Assembly (NCBI GenBank): GCA_027603945.1
Contig: JADIIU010000069.1
Location: 1-64,000, forward strand
Origin: Terramyces sp. JEL0728
Lineage: Eukaryota > Chytridiomycota > Chytridiomycetes > Rhizophydiales > Terramycetaceae
DNA: 64,000 nucleotides
Reading direction: 5' to 3'
A program made the position numbers and the translations under genes. Numbering within the stretch: position 1 is the stretch's first letter; every line of letters begins with the position of its first letter. Shown one piece after another: positions 1 through 9,612 of this stretch. A model generated the notes under the pieces. It searched no databases and was not told the DNA's origin. It saw only the letters and a program-made list of their open reading frames with translations.

Positions 1-962
1 AAGATTGGATGTTTGCAAAGTTAGCTTTCTCAACCAGCGAAGGGTTCTTTTTGCCGATGGAGCATTTCATTGTTAACCATATGAGCATTATTGCTGCCCG
101 TGTTGAATTGATGCGTCAGGTATCGACTGAACATCCAGTCTACGCTTTGCTCAGCCATCATTACAAAGACTCATACGGCAACATTATCTTTGGCGTGCAA
201 GCATTGTTGCAAAATGGAACAGCTTTTGACACGGTTTACGGTTGTGGGGGATTAGGAGCAGCAAGATACGTTGGCGATCGAGCATTAACTTACAACTTTA
301 CTACCCAAAAGATCAACAACTGGTTTACTGCTGCTGGTACCAGCAATATCCCAAACTACAAGTACAAGGCAGATTTGCTCGCCATTCGCGCTGCAGTTGG
401 TCAATTTGTCCAGAACTACTTGGGTATTTACTACAAGAGTGACTCTGATGTTCAAAAGGATCCAGAAATCCAAGCGTGGGCCGCCAACACTGCCTCGCCA
501 ACAGGTGGTAACATTGTGGGTTTCCCAAAGGCATTTACCACAGTATTCTCCCTTGCTGACACTATCGCTGATTTGATTGTATTTATGACTGCCCAGCACA
601 ATGTAATGAATGGAGAGGCCACTTGGGACGGACAAACGTTCCCAGCCCATCCTCATTCATTATATGGACCTTATCCAACTAAAAAAGGCATTGCTTCATC
701 ACGAGCATACCTTGCACCTGTGCCGCAATTGATTGCTGCAGAATTGGCTTTACACTCTGCATTTTTGATCCCAACCCCTTCAGATTCGGTTTTGGGATTC
801 TCGTATGGTTCGACTTTAGGTGTATTTAGTGGAGTCCCAATCTTCCTGCTGCAAGCCGAATTGACTGTCATTTCAGTCGCAATTCAAGTTAGAGAGGCTT
901 CAAACCCTCGCAAGTTCCTCAACTTGGATCCAGCGCAAATTCCATTCCAAGTTTGGATTTGA
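1..962 (+). CDS. Lipoxygenase, 3' part only (LOX-1)
   Basis: Dioxygenase of polyunsaturated fatty acids, present as the C-terminal catalytic part; the 5' end lies outside the window. The reading frame is open from base 3. Recognisable are the H-x4-H helix (EHFIVNH) carrying two metal ligands, the HPVYALLSHH core, the third histidine and asparagine in AQHNVMN, and the terminal FQVWI whose C-terminal Ile carboxylate is the last ligand in this family. It is closely related to the complete copy at 2855-4629, so the missing part probably holds a signal peptide and two tiny introns. The last residue is Ile, whereas the neighbour ends in Val. An AATAAA-like signal follows the stop. The Met at position 9 is internal and not the start. 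Confidence 0.93.
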   Translation, partial: DWMFAKLAFSTSEGFFLPMEHFIVNHMSIIAARVELMRQVSTEHPVYALLSHHYKDSYGNIIFGVQALLQNGTAFDTVYGCGGLGAARYVGDRALTYNFTTQKINNWFTAAGTSNIPNYKYKADLLAIRAAVGQFVQNYLGIYYKSDSDVQKDPEIQAWAANTASPTGGNIVGFPKAFTTVFSLADTIADLIVFMTAQHNVMNGEATWDGQTFPAHPHSLYGPYPTKKGIASSRAYLAPVPQLIAAELALHSAFLIPTPSDSVLGFSYGSTLGVFSGVPIFLLQAELTVISVAIQVREASNPRKFLNLDPAQIPFQVWI

Positions 963-1171
963 ACATAGTTTCAATAAATATTCCAATGTCAATATTGTGG
1001 TTTAATCCCATATTGTGCCATTTCCCAGATCTACACAAAAGTGCCGATTTCGATTCAACATTCAGAGCATGTAATGCCATCAGACACTTGGATTGATTCC
1101 TGGACTGTTGACATCCAGATTTTTTTGAATAGAAGCCCAGCTTGATTGACCGCCAAGGCTTTATTTGTTGA

Positions 1172-2605
1172 ATGGGTTTCTCAAATATTCCCCAAATGAC
1201 ATCCATATACAACCTGCCTTTTGATATATTGGAACGCAGAGTGTTTCGGTTTTTGGATGGACAGAGCATTTACAACATTTCGAGGGTCGATAAAACACTC
1301 AATAGAAGGCTATCTGCATGCAAGATTTTAATTCAAACGTTTGGAATCCAGCCAAAAGATATCTGGCCAACTCTCCGGATCATCCCCGAAGACTATTACT
1401 CTCCAGACCCAGCTCTGCTCTCACAGATAATGTGGATATTCCCAGCGATACAAATACATGCAAGACACTGCGCACTATTTCAATATTTACCAAATTCATT
1501 ATCTGTCGATGTGGTAGTTTGCAATTCGGTTAACTTCGATGAACTTGTTCGAAATATAAAGAAATTAAAATCCAACTACAAATTAACGAGCAACAACATT
1601 AAATTATTGAATTATTTAGGTGCTATACTTGATTCTTCTGAAAAGTGTATTTCGATTTCCCTGTCCAGCTTGAATATCTCGAATTCAATGTGCTTGATGG
1701 GAAAACTCCAGTACACTCAACTTTGCGAATTAAAGCTGAATGACTGTGGATTAAATGGAAGAGATGTGCAGACGCTTGCAGATACCATTGTCAATTTAAA
1801 ACATCTTGGCTTGCGAGCAAACAAAATTATGGATTCCGGATCACTAGTATTAGCAAGCATTATTCCGCAATCTAAATTGGAATATTTAAATCTAGAAATG
1901 AATGGTATTGGACGCATTGGACTGCGAAGCTTGTGCAAAGTGCTTCACCAATCGCAATTGAAGCACTTCTTGGTGAATTTCAATGAATTTGATACGACGG
2001 CTTACAGGTATTTATTGGATGCTATTACCGATTGTTTTTTAAATTCCTTGCACATATTCCGCATACTAAGCAGTGATCTTCAGCAATTATTTATCGAAAA
2101 TTTACCCAAATCTCAAATTGATACCGCAACTGTATATATAGAAAGCGCGCTGATGAATCAGTTCGCAGCAGTGATCAACGGATCAAATTTGAACAAGTTC
2201 TGCTTCTTTCTTGCAAATGACATGGATTGTTATACATTCGGCGAAACCATTGGAGAATTTACGCTTGAAGATATTCATATTAACTATGGAAAGTATGTTA
2301 CTACCGCGGGGATTACTCAATCTTTGCGAAACATTACCTATTCTCACAATGTGAAATCTATTTGCTTTTCTGGGTTAAAAATTGGAAACAAGGGTTTAGA
2401 GTGTAATCTACAGTATTTGAAAAATATCAACCCCAACTTTCTTGACCTTTCGTATTGCAATTTGGATGATGATGTATTAGGATTTTTGACAAATTCCGAC
2501 TTTGCAAATTTAAAGGAAATAGTGTTGGCTGGGAACTCTATTTCTAGTGAAGGCTGGAAAACAATGTCTTTTTCAATTCCATTTTGCAAAGTACATTTTG
2601 AATAA
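1172..2605 (+). CDS. F-box/leucine-rich-repeat protein (FBL-1)
   Basis: Protein of 477 residues. The N-terminal ~45 residues look like an F-box (LPFDILERRVFRFLDG followed by a hydrophobic ladder), which would bind Skp1 in an SCF ubiquitin ligase. The middle contains ribonuclease-inhibitor-like LRRs, clearest around residues 175-270 (LGLRANKIMDSG, LEYLNLEMNGIG). A second Met at residue 9 is an equally good start. It lies between two lipoxygenase genes. A diverged paralogue at 4690-6105 shares the DIWP motif, the LRR layout and the N(K)IMD repeat. No intron is needed. Target unknown; the F-box call rests on pattern only. Confidence 0.75.
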   Translation: MGFSNIPQMTSIYNLPFDILERRVFRFLDGQSIYNISRVDKTLNRRLSACKILIQTFGIQPKDIWPTLRIIPEDYYSPDPALLSQIMWIFPAIQIHARHCALFQYLPNSLSVDVVVCNSVNFDELVRNIKKLKSNYKLTSNNIKLLNYLGAILDSSEKCISISLSSLNISNSMCLMGKLQYTQLCELKLNDCGLNGRDVQTLADTIVNLKHLGLRANKIMDSGSLVLASIIPQSKLEYLNLEMNGIGRIGLRSLCKVLHQSQLKHFLVNFNEFDTTAYRYLLDAITDCFLNSLHIFRILSSDLQQLFIENLPKSQIDTATVYIESALMNQFAAVINGSNLNKFCFFLANDMDCYTFGETIGEFTLEDIHINYGKYVTTAGITQSLRNITYSHNVKSICFSGLKIGNKGLECNLQYLKNINPNFLDLSYCNLDDDVLGFLTNSDFANLKEIVLAGNSISSEGWKTMSFSIPFCKVHFE

Positions 2606-2854
2606 AGTCTCGGAATGTGCAACAGCTTTGAAATCAAGCTCGTGCTTTTTTTGTTATATCAGGGCAGATTAATTCACTTGCGGTTTTTGCTCCACTCCAT
2701 GATTAAAACAAGATCCATGGAACTGCCGTGGCAATGTCATATGTTTACGGTAATAATAGATTTATTTGGTAGTAATCATGGATTCGTTAAAATAAAAACA
2801 TCTCCACCTTATACATCTTATTATAAATATTAGAGCAACTGTAGCGTATCCATC

Positions 2855-4629
2855 ATGCAACTAACTGCCAAACTTGTAACACTGCTAGCACTGCCAAGTG
2901 CCTTTGCTGGTTTCTTTAACTTGCTGCCTCCTATTCAAGACTTTTTGTCTATTCCAAAGAATAGTCCAAATATTACCGCTCGTAACCAACAATTGACTGT
3001 CCAAAGAACAAATTTCATTGATGGCCCAGGATTTTTTACAATCGCTAACCAACCAGGTTATTTCCCAATGCCAAATGGGCCACAGTTTACCCCAGCCTGG
3101 TACCAGCTTGCAATGACTGAATTGGGAGAAATTGCTTATAGATCCAATGCGTCTGCTTATCTTGCTGAAGAAATTATTCCTTATGATCTTGTCGGCGTTG
3201 GAATCCAAATCAATACTTTGAATGACTTGACAAACATGGTAAATCGCTGCTGATTAATAGTTTTACAATTTTACTTCTGCAATTCGGTTCCCGTATGCTT
3301 TGATCAATTGGCAAGCTGACGCGTCATTTGGCCAGGATAGATTGTCATGGGGAGGTTATTCATTGCAAGCTGAAACCAGCAACGTATTGAATATCCCAGA
3401 CACTGTTACAGTTCAATTGAGTGGACTTACTTTTGCACAATTGCTAGCTCAAAATAGAATGTACAAAGTTGATTATTCTACTTTGGGTAACACTCCATTA
3501 ATCCATAGGCAAATATTCAAAGTCAAATGTTGGACAAGCCAATCCATATGCTCAGTCCATTCCAAGCACCTATTTGAATCTCTATATTGATGCCTCAGGC
3601 AACCCTTACCCGCTTGCGATTAAAGTTGTAGACACTGGATTGATTTACACTCCATTGGATGCACCTGAAGACTGGATGTTTGCAAAGTTAGCTTTCTCAA
3701 CCAGCGAAGGGTTCTTTTTGCCAATTGAACACTTTTTGGTAAACCACATGAGTATTGTAGCCTCTCGTGTCGAATTGATGCGTCAAGTGTCTGCACAACA
3801 TCCAGTGTACGCTTTGTTAAACCACCACTTTACTGATTCATATGGCAATATCATCTTTGGTATTAAAGCATTGTTGCAAAATGGTACTGCATTCGATACT
3901 GTGTTTGGATGCGGTGGTGTAGGTGCATCCAGATATATTGGTGATAGAGGTTTAACTTACAACTTTACTGCTCAAAAGATCAACAACTGGTTCGCTAATG
4001 CTGGCACTACAAAAGTCCCCAACTACAAGTATATGACTGATCTTGTTGCTATTCGATCTGCCATTGCTACTTTTGTCCAGAACTACTTGAGCATTTACTA
4101 CAAGAGTGATGCAGATGTTCAAGGGGACCCAGAAATCCAAGCGTGGGCTGCCAATACTGCTTCTCCAACAGGTGGTAACATTGTGGGTTTCCCAAGTTCG
4201 TTCCCTACACTGTTTTCTCTAGTTGACACTATTGCTGATTTGATCACTATTGTTACCGCTCAACACAATTTGATGAATGGAGAGGCCACTTGGGACGGAC
4301 AAACGTTCCCAGCTCATCCTCATTCATTATATGGACCTTATCCAACCGCCAAAGGCATTGCTTCATCACGAGCATACCTTTCTCCAGCCCCAGCTTTGAT
4401 TGCATATGAACTTGCCCTATTTTCTGCCTTCCTTGTCCCAACTCCACCAACTGCTCAATTAGGCTTTTCCTACGGTTCAATTCTTGGTCCGTACAGCACC
4501 ATTCCGATTACTATATTCCAATTAGAACTAGATGCCATTTCTGTGCTTATCAATTTGCGTGAATCTAAGAATGCCCGCAAGTTCCTCAACTTGGATCCTG
4601 CGCAAATTCCATTCCAAGTCTGGGTTTAA
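2855..4629 (+). CDS. Secreted lipoxygenase, complete (LOX-2)
   Basis: Complete 576-residue lipoxygenase in three exons: 2855-3238, 3261-3486 and 3509-4629. Both introns are exactly 22 nt, start GTAA and end TTAATAG or TTAATCCATAG. The first 18 or so residues form a signal peptide (MQLTAKLVTLLALPSAFAG), so the enzyme should be secreted like fungal Mn-lipoxygenases. Predicted metal ligands are His278 and His283 (H-x4-H), His456, Asn460 and the C-terminal Val576. Val at the end is typical of fungal manganese lipoxygenases as I recall, while the H-x4-H spacing is the iron-enzyme type; the metal is therefore uncertain. It faces the F-box/LRR gene at 4690 tail to tail, 60 bp away. Confidence 0.93.
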
Positions 4630-4689
4630 ATAAAGTATATTTATCTACACGGACACACAAGCTCCGTCACTTTCTGAGTATTTATTTGG

Positions 4690-6105
4690 TTATACAAGCA
4701 GATGGAAATCATATAGACTTGAGGCTTGTTTAAACTTATACTTGACTAATTCTCCAAACTGATTATCTGTTATGTCAAGATATTTCAATCTTCTCCAGCG
4801 CAATATATCCATAAAGGCATCAAACGAATCATCATCCAGATCACCCTCTACGATAGAAAGATGATCAATACAAGTGTTGTTGAAATATTTCGAAATCTCC
4901 TTCACTCCATCATTCCCAATTTTCCCTGGTAGTTCGATTTTTGTTAATGTTTTATTCCTCTGAAGTGCTTCAAATAGTATTCCGATCGACTTTGAATTCA
5001 TGTGGGTATATGACAGAAAAACCACTTCGTTCAGTGTCAAGTTGTGAATATTGTCGGCTAACTTTACACATATTGAATCCCCATCGTTGCTTCGGAAAAC
5101 TACCCTTTCCAAACTAGAAGTTGCAGCAGCAGCAAGAAATGAAGGCAGCATAATTGGTGATATATTCAGATCCAAATAAATTAACTGTGCCTTTGGTAAA
5201 TTTTCAATTAAGCTTGACTGAGTAGTGTAGCTCAAACTTCGATCCTCACTCCAGCGTTTTAACCCACATCGCGGTAAAAGTTGAAAAACTAAATGAACGT
5301 CGTCCGCGTTGAATTCATTCCCCAACAGAGCCAATTCCGTTAATTTTGTTTGCGGAAGAACACTTGCAAGCGCTCCAAATCCCACTGTCCCAATTTGATT
5401 CTCCATCAGCTCCAATACTTCCAATTTCGAGTTTATTACAGCACCCGCAATTGCCACTGCTCCATCATCCATTATCTTGTTAAAATTCATCTTTAATTTT
5501 ACAAGGTTTTTTATCCCTTTTACAATTAAACCCACATCGCTTGACGTCAGATCCAGATTGATGAGCCACAATGAAGTAATATTAGTAAATTGGAGCCTAT
5601 TCGACAATATTGCACCAATATTTGTGCATTCCGTTTCAATTAGCTTTAGTTTTTGCATGTTATGAGCGTTTGCTAGTATAGAGTCCAGATTCCCGTACAG
5701 TTCAAGATTATACATCAAAAGGTAATAAGGACAATGTATTCCCTTCAGCGAGTCCAGATATGGTGCCAAGTTTTCTTTAACCCTTATATCTACCAGTGCT
5801 GCTTTCGGCAAATGCGATATTATACTGGAATCCTGGTACTGTAACGTAATACTTGCAAACTCCCACTTTATTTCCTGTAAATACCGACTCGCACGATCTA
5901 CTTCAAGTCCTGGTGGAATTCTAAGCGCCAATTTGGGCCATATATCCTGTATCGGCAATTCAAATTTAAATATCAAAATCCAAATTGATTTGAATCGCGA
6001 ATATAAATCCTTACAGGTGTGCCCAAGACGGTAGATATCCATCCCGTCAAGGTATTTACAAATGGAATTTTCCAACAACTCAAAGGGTAATCTGCAGATT
6101 GCCAT
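4690..6105 (-). CDS. F-box/leucine-rich-repeat protein (FBL-2)
   Basis: Protein of 471 residues starting at the first ATG (MAICRLPFELLENSICKYL); a TTG-initiated extension of seven residues is unlikely. The N-terminus resembles an F-box and the middle has LRRs of ribonuclease-inhibitor type (LKMNFNKIMDDGAVAIAG, LEVLELMENQIGTVGF). It is a diverged paralogue of FBL-1 at 1172-2605 but on the opposite strand, so the LOX/FBL unit was duplicated and one FBL copy inverted. No introns seen. A role as SCF substrate receptor is inferred from domain order only. Confidence 0.75.
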   Translation of the reverse strand: MAICRLPFELLENSICKYLDGMDIYRLGHTCKDLYSRFKSIWILIFKFELPIQDIWPKLALRIPPGLEVDRASRYLQEIKWEFASITLQYQDSSIISHLPKAALVDIRVKENLAPYLDSLKGIHCPYYLLMYNLELYGNLDSILANAHNMQKLKLIETECTNIGAILSNRLQFTNITSLWLINLDLTSSDVGLIVKGIKNLVKLKMNFNKIMDDGAVAIAGAVINSKLEVLELMENQIGTVGFGALASVLPQTKLTELALLGNEFNADDVHLVFQLLPRCGLKRWSEDRSLSYTTQSSLIENLPKAQLIYLDLNISPIMLPSFLAAAATSSLERVVFRSNDGDSICVKLADNIHNLTLNEVVFLSYTHMNSKSIGILFEALQRNKTLTKIELPGKIGNDGVKEISKYFNNTCIDHLSIVEGDLDDDSFDAFMDILRWRRLKYLDITDNQFGELVKYKFKQASSLYDFHLLV

Positions 6106-6182
6106 GAAAAAGTTTAAAGATTTCAACTGAAGAGCAATTTTGCTAATGACGTCGTCGGCAAAAGATTGACAATTACTAATCC

Positions 6183-7679
6183 ATGGATATTTTTCATTCA
6201 GGGTTCCTTAGTGAAGAATGCTTTGATGCTCCGCAGAGTATGTATTATAGGAATTCTACAAGCGCGCCTTTATTTGATGGATGGTTGCAGTCCTATGGAG
6301 ACATTGGAAATTGCGGGACTGACCCTTTTCCAAATATGAAAGGGTTTGGATGTTGCTCTTCGTCTTTGGATCTCTCACTCACAGGCGGCTACCACTCCTT
6401 GTCATTCACGGAAATCGACGACACTCACGATCTGGCAAACACTATTCCAAATTCTGCAAACAACAGAAATTACTGTCGTATCACTGCTATTAACGACACT
6501 TTTACCGGATTTTATGAAGCGTACTTTTTGGACACTGGCGATTGTCTGGATGGTCTGCTCGTTTGCTCGGCTACAAATATCAAGATTTTCGAAAGTGAAA
6601 TGTGTTCTGGATACTACGAAACGTTTCCGCTGTCCTTCTCTGACCGGATGGTACAATCTACCGTGCTTGGAAATATCACAATTTCTTTTCACACGATGGT
6701 TTCGGGGACAGTGGCCTTTAGCTGGACTACATACTATCCATATTACCTAATGATTCCGGTAAACAAATGCCCTATGGAAATTTTACAAACTATTACCATC
6801 TGTCTTGGAATACTGGGGTTTGTGTATGTAATCATTTTCCGGTTGTACAAGTTTATCAAAGATTCGAAATTCATCAATATTTTCCTGCCTATTGGCCAAA
6901 TAACGCTTCTTACGAGAATTATCTTGTACACGTACGAAATCTACTTGACGAATGTCAGCGACCAAGTAGCAATGAATATAGAGATTGCAACTATCATTTT
7001 CTTCTTGGGCCATCTAGTATTTAGCATTACTACGGCAAACATACTTTGTGAAATGCTGTTTCTTGGCAAGAAAGGACGGATTGCAATGTATACAGCAGTT
7101 ACTGTTGTCCATTTCTGTCTGACAGGATATCAGTACTTTTACGTAATATGGTATCTCTGCAATTTGGATATGGCCTTTTTCATTAATAACAGCAGTTGGC
7201 AGTTCAGCGAAATCTGGCTCATATTCTTTGAGATGATTTTTGACTGTATCCCACCTGGATTGCTATTGTACAAGGTTTATCGATTGACACGAACAAGAAA
7301 GTTTGTGAAAAATGGACAGGAAAAAATCAACAGCTTTAAAAACAAGCTTATAGCGTTATTTTCTATCCAATTTCTTGCAGTCACGTTATATTTGATTATT
7401 CAATTTACGTCCAGCTACACTAGAATATACAGAACAGATCGCAATCAATGGGTGACGTTTGGACTGACCCAATTTCTGGTTACAGTACACTCTCTGATAA
7501 TTTTCCATTACTTTGAAGAATTAAAGTTGATTACCAAGGAGGTGCTGACAGACAAGTCTTCGCATATGCCGAAAGTTGTAGATGAAAACAAAACAGCATT
7601 ATCAAAATGGAAGTCTCACGGCAGCAAGCTTCGGGTCGAGTCTGACAAGCAATTCAAAAGCAATAAAGGTTTATTATGA
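6183..7679 (+). CDS. 7TM protein with eight-cysteine ectodomain, member 1
   Basis: Protein of 498 residues from a family I do not recognise outside this window, where it has nine members. The first ~195 residues are an ectodomain with eight conserved Cys in the order C, C-G, C-C, Y-C, C, C, C, and several N-glycosylation sites. Shared motifs are C-x3-P-x-S-M, CGTDPFP and GCCSSSLDL...GYHS. Seven hydrophobic helices follow, then a basic cytosolic tail. A T/S-D-R motif (YRTDRNQW) precedes TM7, and the end of TM7 reads HYFEELKLIT. No signal peptide is visible in front of the ectodomain. No intron. Likely a cell-surface receptor (inference). Its TGA abuts the stop of the next gene with no gap. Confidence 0.8.
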   Translation: MDIFHSGFLSEECFDAPQSMYYRNSTSAPLFDGWLQSYGDIGNCGTDPFPNMKGFGCCSSSLDLSLTGGYHSLSFTEIDDTHDLANTIPNSANNRNYCRITAINDTFTGFYEAYFLDTGDCLDGLLVCSATNIKIFESEMCSGYYETFPLSFSDRMVQSTVLGNITISFHTMVSGTVAFSWTTYYPYYLMIPVNKCPMEILQTITICLGILGFVYVIIFRLYKFIKDSKFINIFLPIGQITLLTRIILYTYEIYLTNVSDQVAMNIEIATIIFFLGHLVFSITTANILCEMLFLGKKGRIAMYTAVTVVHFCLTGYQYFYVIWYLCNLDMAFFINNSSWQFSEIWLIFFEMIFDCIPPGLLLYKVYRLTRTRKFVKNGQEKINSFKNKLIALFSIQFLAVTLYLIIQFTSSYTRIYRTDRNQWVTFGLTQFLVTVHSLIIFHYFEELKLITKEVLTDKSSHMPKVVDENKTALSKWKSHGSKLRVESDKQFKSNKGLL

Positions 7680-8754
7680 TTATTTCTTCCAATCAGCAGC
7701 CTTTTCTTTAGTAGGGACTAGAACAATCTTTCCAGTGTTTTTGCGGTCTTCCATGTATTGATGAGCAGCACTGACATCTTCAAATGCAAAGACAGAGTCT
7801 ACTACTGGTCTAACCCATCCCTTTTCCACGCCATCTAGGATTCCTTGGATAGCATCACGATAATTTTCCAACATATCAAACATGTGTCCAAGATGACACC
7901 GAAAACACCCTTGTTATCATCCATCAATTTCAACGGAGACCATTTTGGCATATGGTACAAGAAAGTCAAGAACGCAAAGGCTTTACTGATGATATTCATT
8001 TCACCCAAATCACTGAGAGATGAGGCTCCAAACATTCCCAACCTTCCAGTCTTTTTCAAAACAGAATAGTTCACACTCCATTCTTTTCCCCCAATTGGAT
8101 CGATTATTAAGTCCACACCTTTTCCTTCAGTAATAGCAAGTACTCTATTGCGAACGTTTTCAGTCCTGTAATCAATTGCATGATGCAGACCGTGGGCTTT
8201 TAAGAATTCATGTTTTCTTCCAGAGGCTGTCCCGATTGTATTTGCGCCAAGGTGTAAAGCAATGTCGATCGCTGCTAATCCAACACTTCCTCCAGCGTTT
8301 TGAATTAATATAGTTTGTCCTTTGCGCAATCCCCCCATTTCATAAATCAATACCCACGCGGTTGTGTATACGACTAGAATGCTGGCTGCATCAATAAAAG
8401 ATAGGGCATCTGGAATTACAAAAGCATAGGATTTTGGTGTAACTGCATATTCTTGCTGGCTGTTGAATCTGGTAAATGCAACGACTCTCTTGTTCAATAA
8501 TTCTTTTGCATCAGGCCCTTTCGTTAGTGAAATATACCTGTCTGGTCTACTACACCAGCGACTTCATATCCCATAGTGGTTGGAAAGGATGGAGCATCAG
8601 GATAAAGCCCTTTTCTAGCCATAATATCTGCAAAATTCAATCCAGCTCCTTCAACCTTGATTCTTATTTCGTTTCCTGTAGGTTCTGGTGTTGGCTTATC
8701 AGCGTATTGGAGGATGGCTGGTGGTCCTGCTTTTGGGATAACTATACTTTTCAT
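7680..8754 (-). CDS. Quinone oxidoreductase/VAT1-like MDR protein, frameshifted
   Basis: Medium-chain dehydrogenase/reductase of the NADPH:quinone oxidoreductase/VAT1 type. Visible are the N-terminal GroES-like part (GAGLNFADIMARKGLYP), a nucleotide-binding AGGSVGLAAIDIA motif, and the C-terminal VFAFEDVSAAHQYMEDRKNTGKIVLVP. A 20-nt intron at 8518-8537 restores VVDQTGPDAKELLNK. Near 7893-7894 the frame breaks where the family reads FGVNLGHM. One base seems to be missing there, and no GT-AG pair can explain the shift. With one base restored the protein would be 351 residues, the usual size. Either an assembly indel or a recent pseudogene. Confidence 0.85.
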
Positions 8755-8950
8755 GACGATTTGCTGAATGAAAGCTAAAAATTTCGCACTTAAGGTCGCC
8801 GAGAATTCTGGCATTAAGTCCAACCACGACTTGCGGCCGACAGCGCATGCCAAACCAGTTCCTTTGAAAAGGTATTTTATACTTTAAAGCCCAGCGGTGC
8901 AATGGATATATTCGAACGCTCAACAAGTTTCTTATTGGTAAATATTATAT

Positions 8951-9481
8951 TCATGGTGATAATTCATTCGCAGCGGCGCAATCCAGCGTTCGGCCAGTAA
9001 ATATTGGTCTGTAAGTGAAATCAAGTGCAAAGAGCGACTTTGAGACATAGTTCAAATCAAACCCTGCTTCATTCTCCACCCAAATACTTATTGTTTTTGA
9101 TGTGAAATCCACTGCAACGTTCGGATATCCCTTTTCTAGAGCTGACTTTATCCTTGTAGCGCATCCTTCACATTTGATTCCATCCAGTTTATATTCGTAT
9201 TTTACCAGGCAGTTTCCAGCTGCCTGGTGTCCAAATTTGTTGTAAAATGATACAATGTCTTGCGAACCCATTATCAGTAGCGTCGCTATCAAGGAAATAT
9301 ACTTTTTCGACTGAAGTTGTTTGTACATGAATGGAAGTGCCATTAGAGAAAATTCTAGTCGATAAGGTGTGAGTACCGCAAAGCCGGCACAGCTCAGCGA
9401 AAGAAAATTGAATACTAGTTGGATAATGCAGCACGAACTGCTTAGGAGTGCAAACACAAATCCAGCAGTCTCGGCTTTCAT
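8951..9481 (-). CDS. MerT-like membrane protein fused to a heavy-metal-associated domain
   Basis: Protein of 176 residues if it starts at the Met of MKAETAGF. The N-terminal half resembles bacterial MerT: a first helix with the vicinal cysteines SSCC, then GFAVLTPYRLEF, which matches the GN-LTVLEPYRPIF region of MerT. The C-terminal ~70 residues form a MerP/HMA-type domain with the metal site GIKCEGC. This MerT-MerP order is that of MerTP mercuric-ion importers; the cargo here could be another soft metal. The frame stays open upstream to an ATG at 9601, but that extension would reach within 11 bp of the divergent 7TM gene start and has no MerT counterpart. Confidence 0.7.
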   Translation of the reverse strand: MKAETAGFVFALLSSSCCIIQLVFNFLSLSCAGFAVLTPYRLEFSLMALPFMYKQLQSKKYISLIATLLIMGSQDIVSFYNKFGHQAAGNCLVKYEYKLDGIKCEGCATRIKSALEKGYPNVAVDFTSKTISIWVENEAGFDLNYVSKSLFALDFTYRPIFTGRTLDCAAANELSP

Positions 9482-9612
9482 GAAAAGGAAAGAAATCACC
9501 TCACTCAGATACATCTGATTACAAATGAACAAACAATAAATCGCCATTATGTCATTATTTGTTGGACAATAGCTGACTACGTCTTCCAAAAAGTGTCTCA
9601 TTTTTTAGTCTA

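Noticed and set aside
3239..3315. A conventional 77-nt first intron in LOX-2
   Set aside because: It would break the reading frame; the 22-nt intron keeps phase and retains the family-like segment ending in NWQAD.
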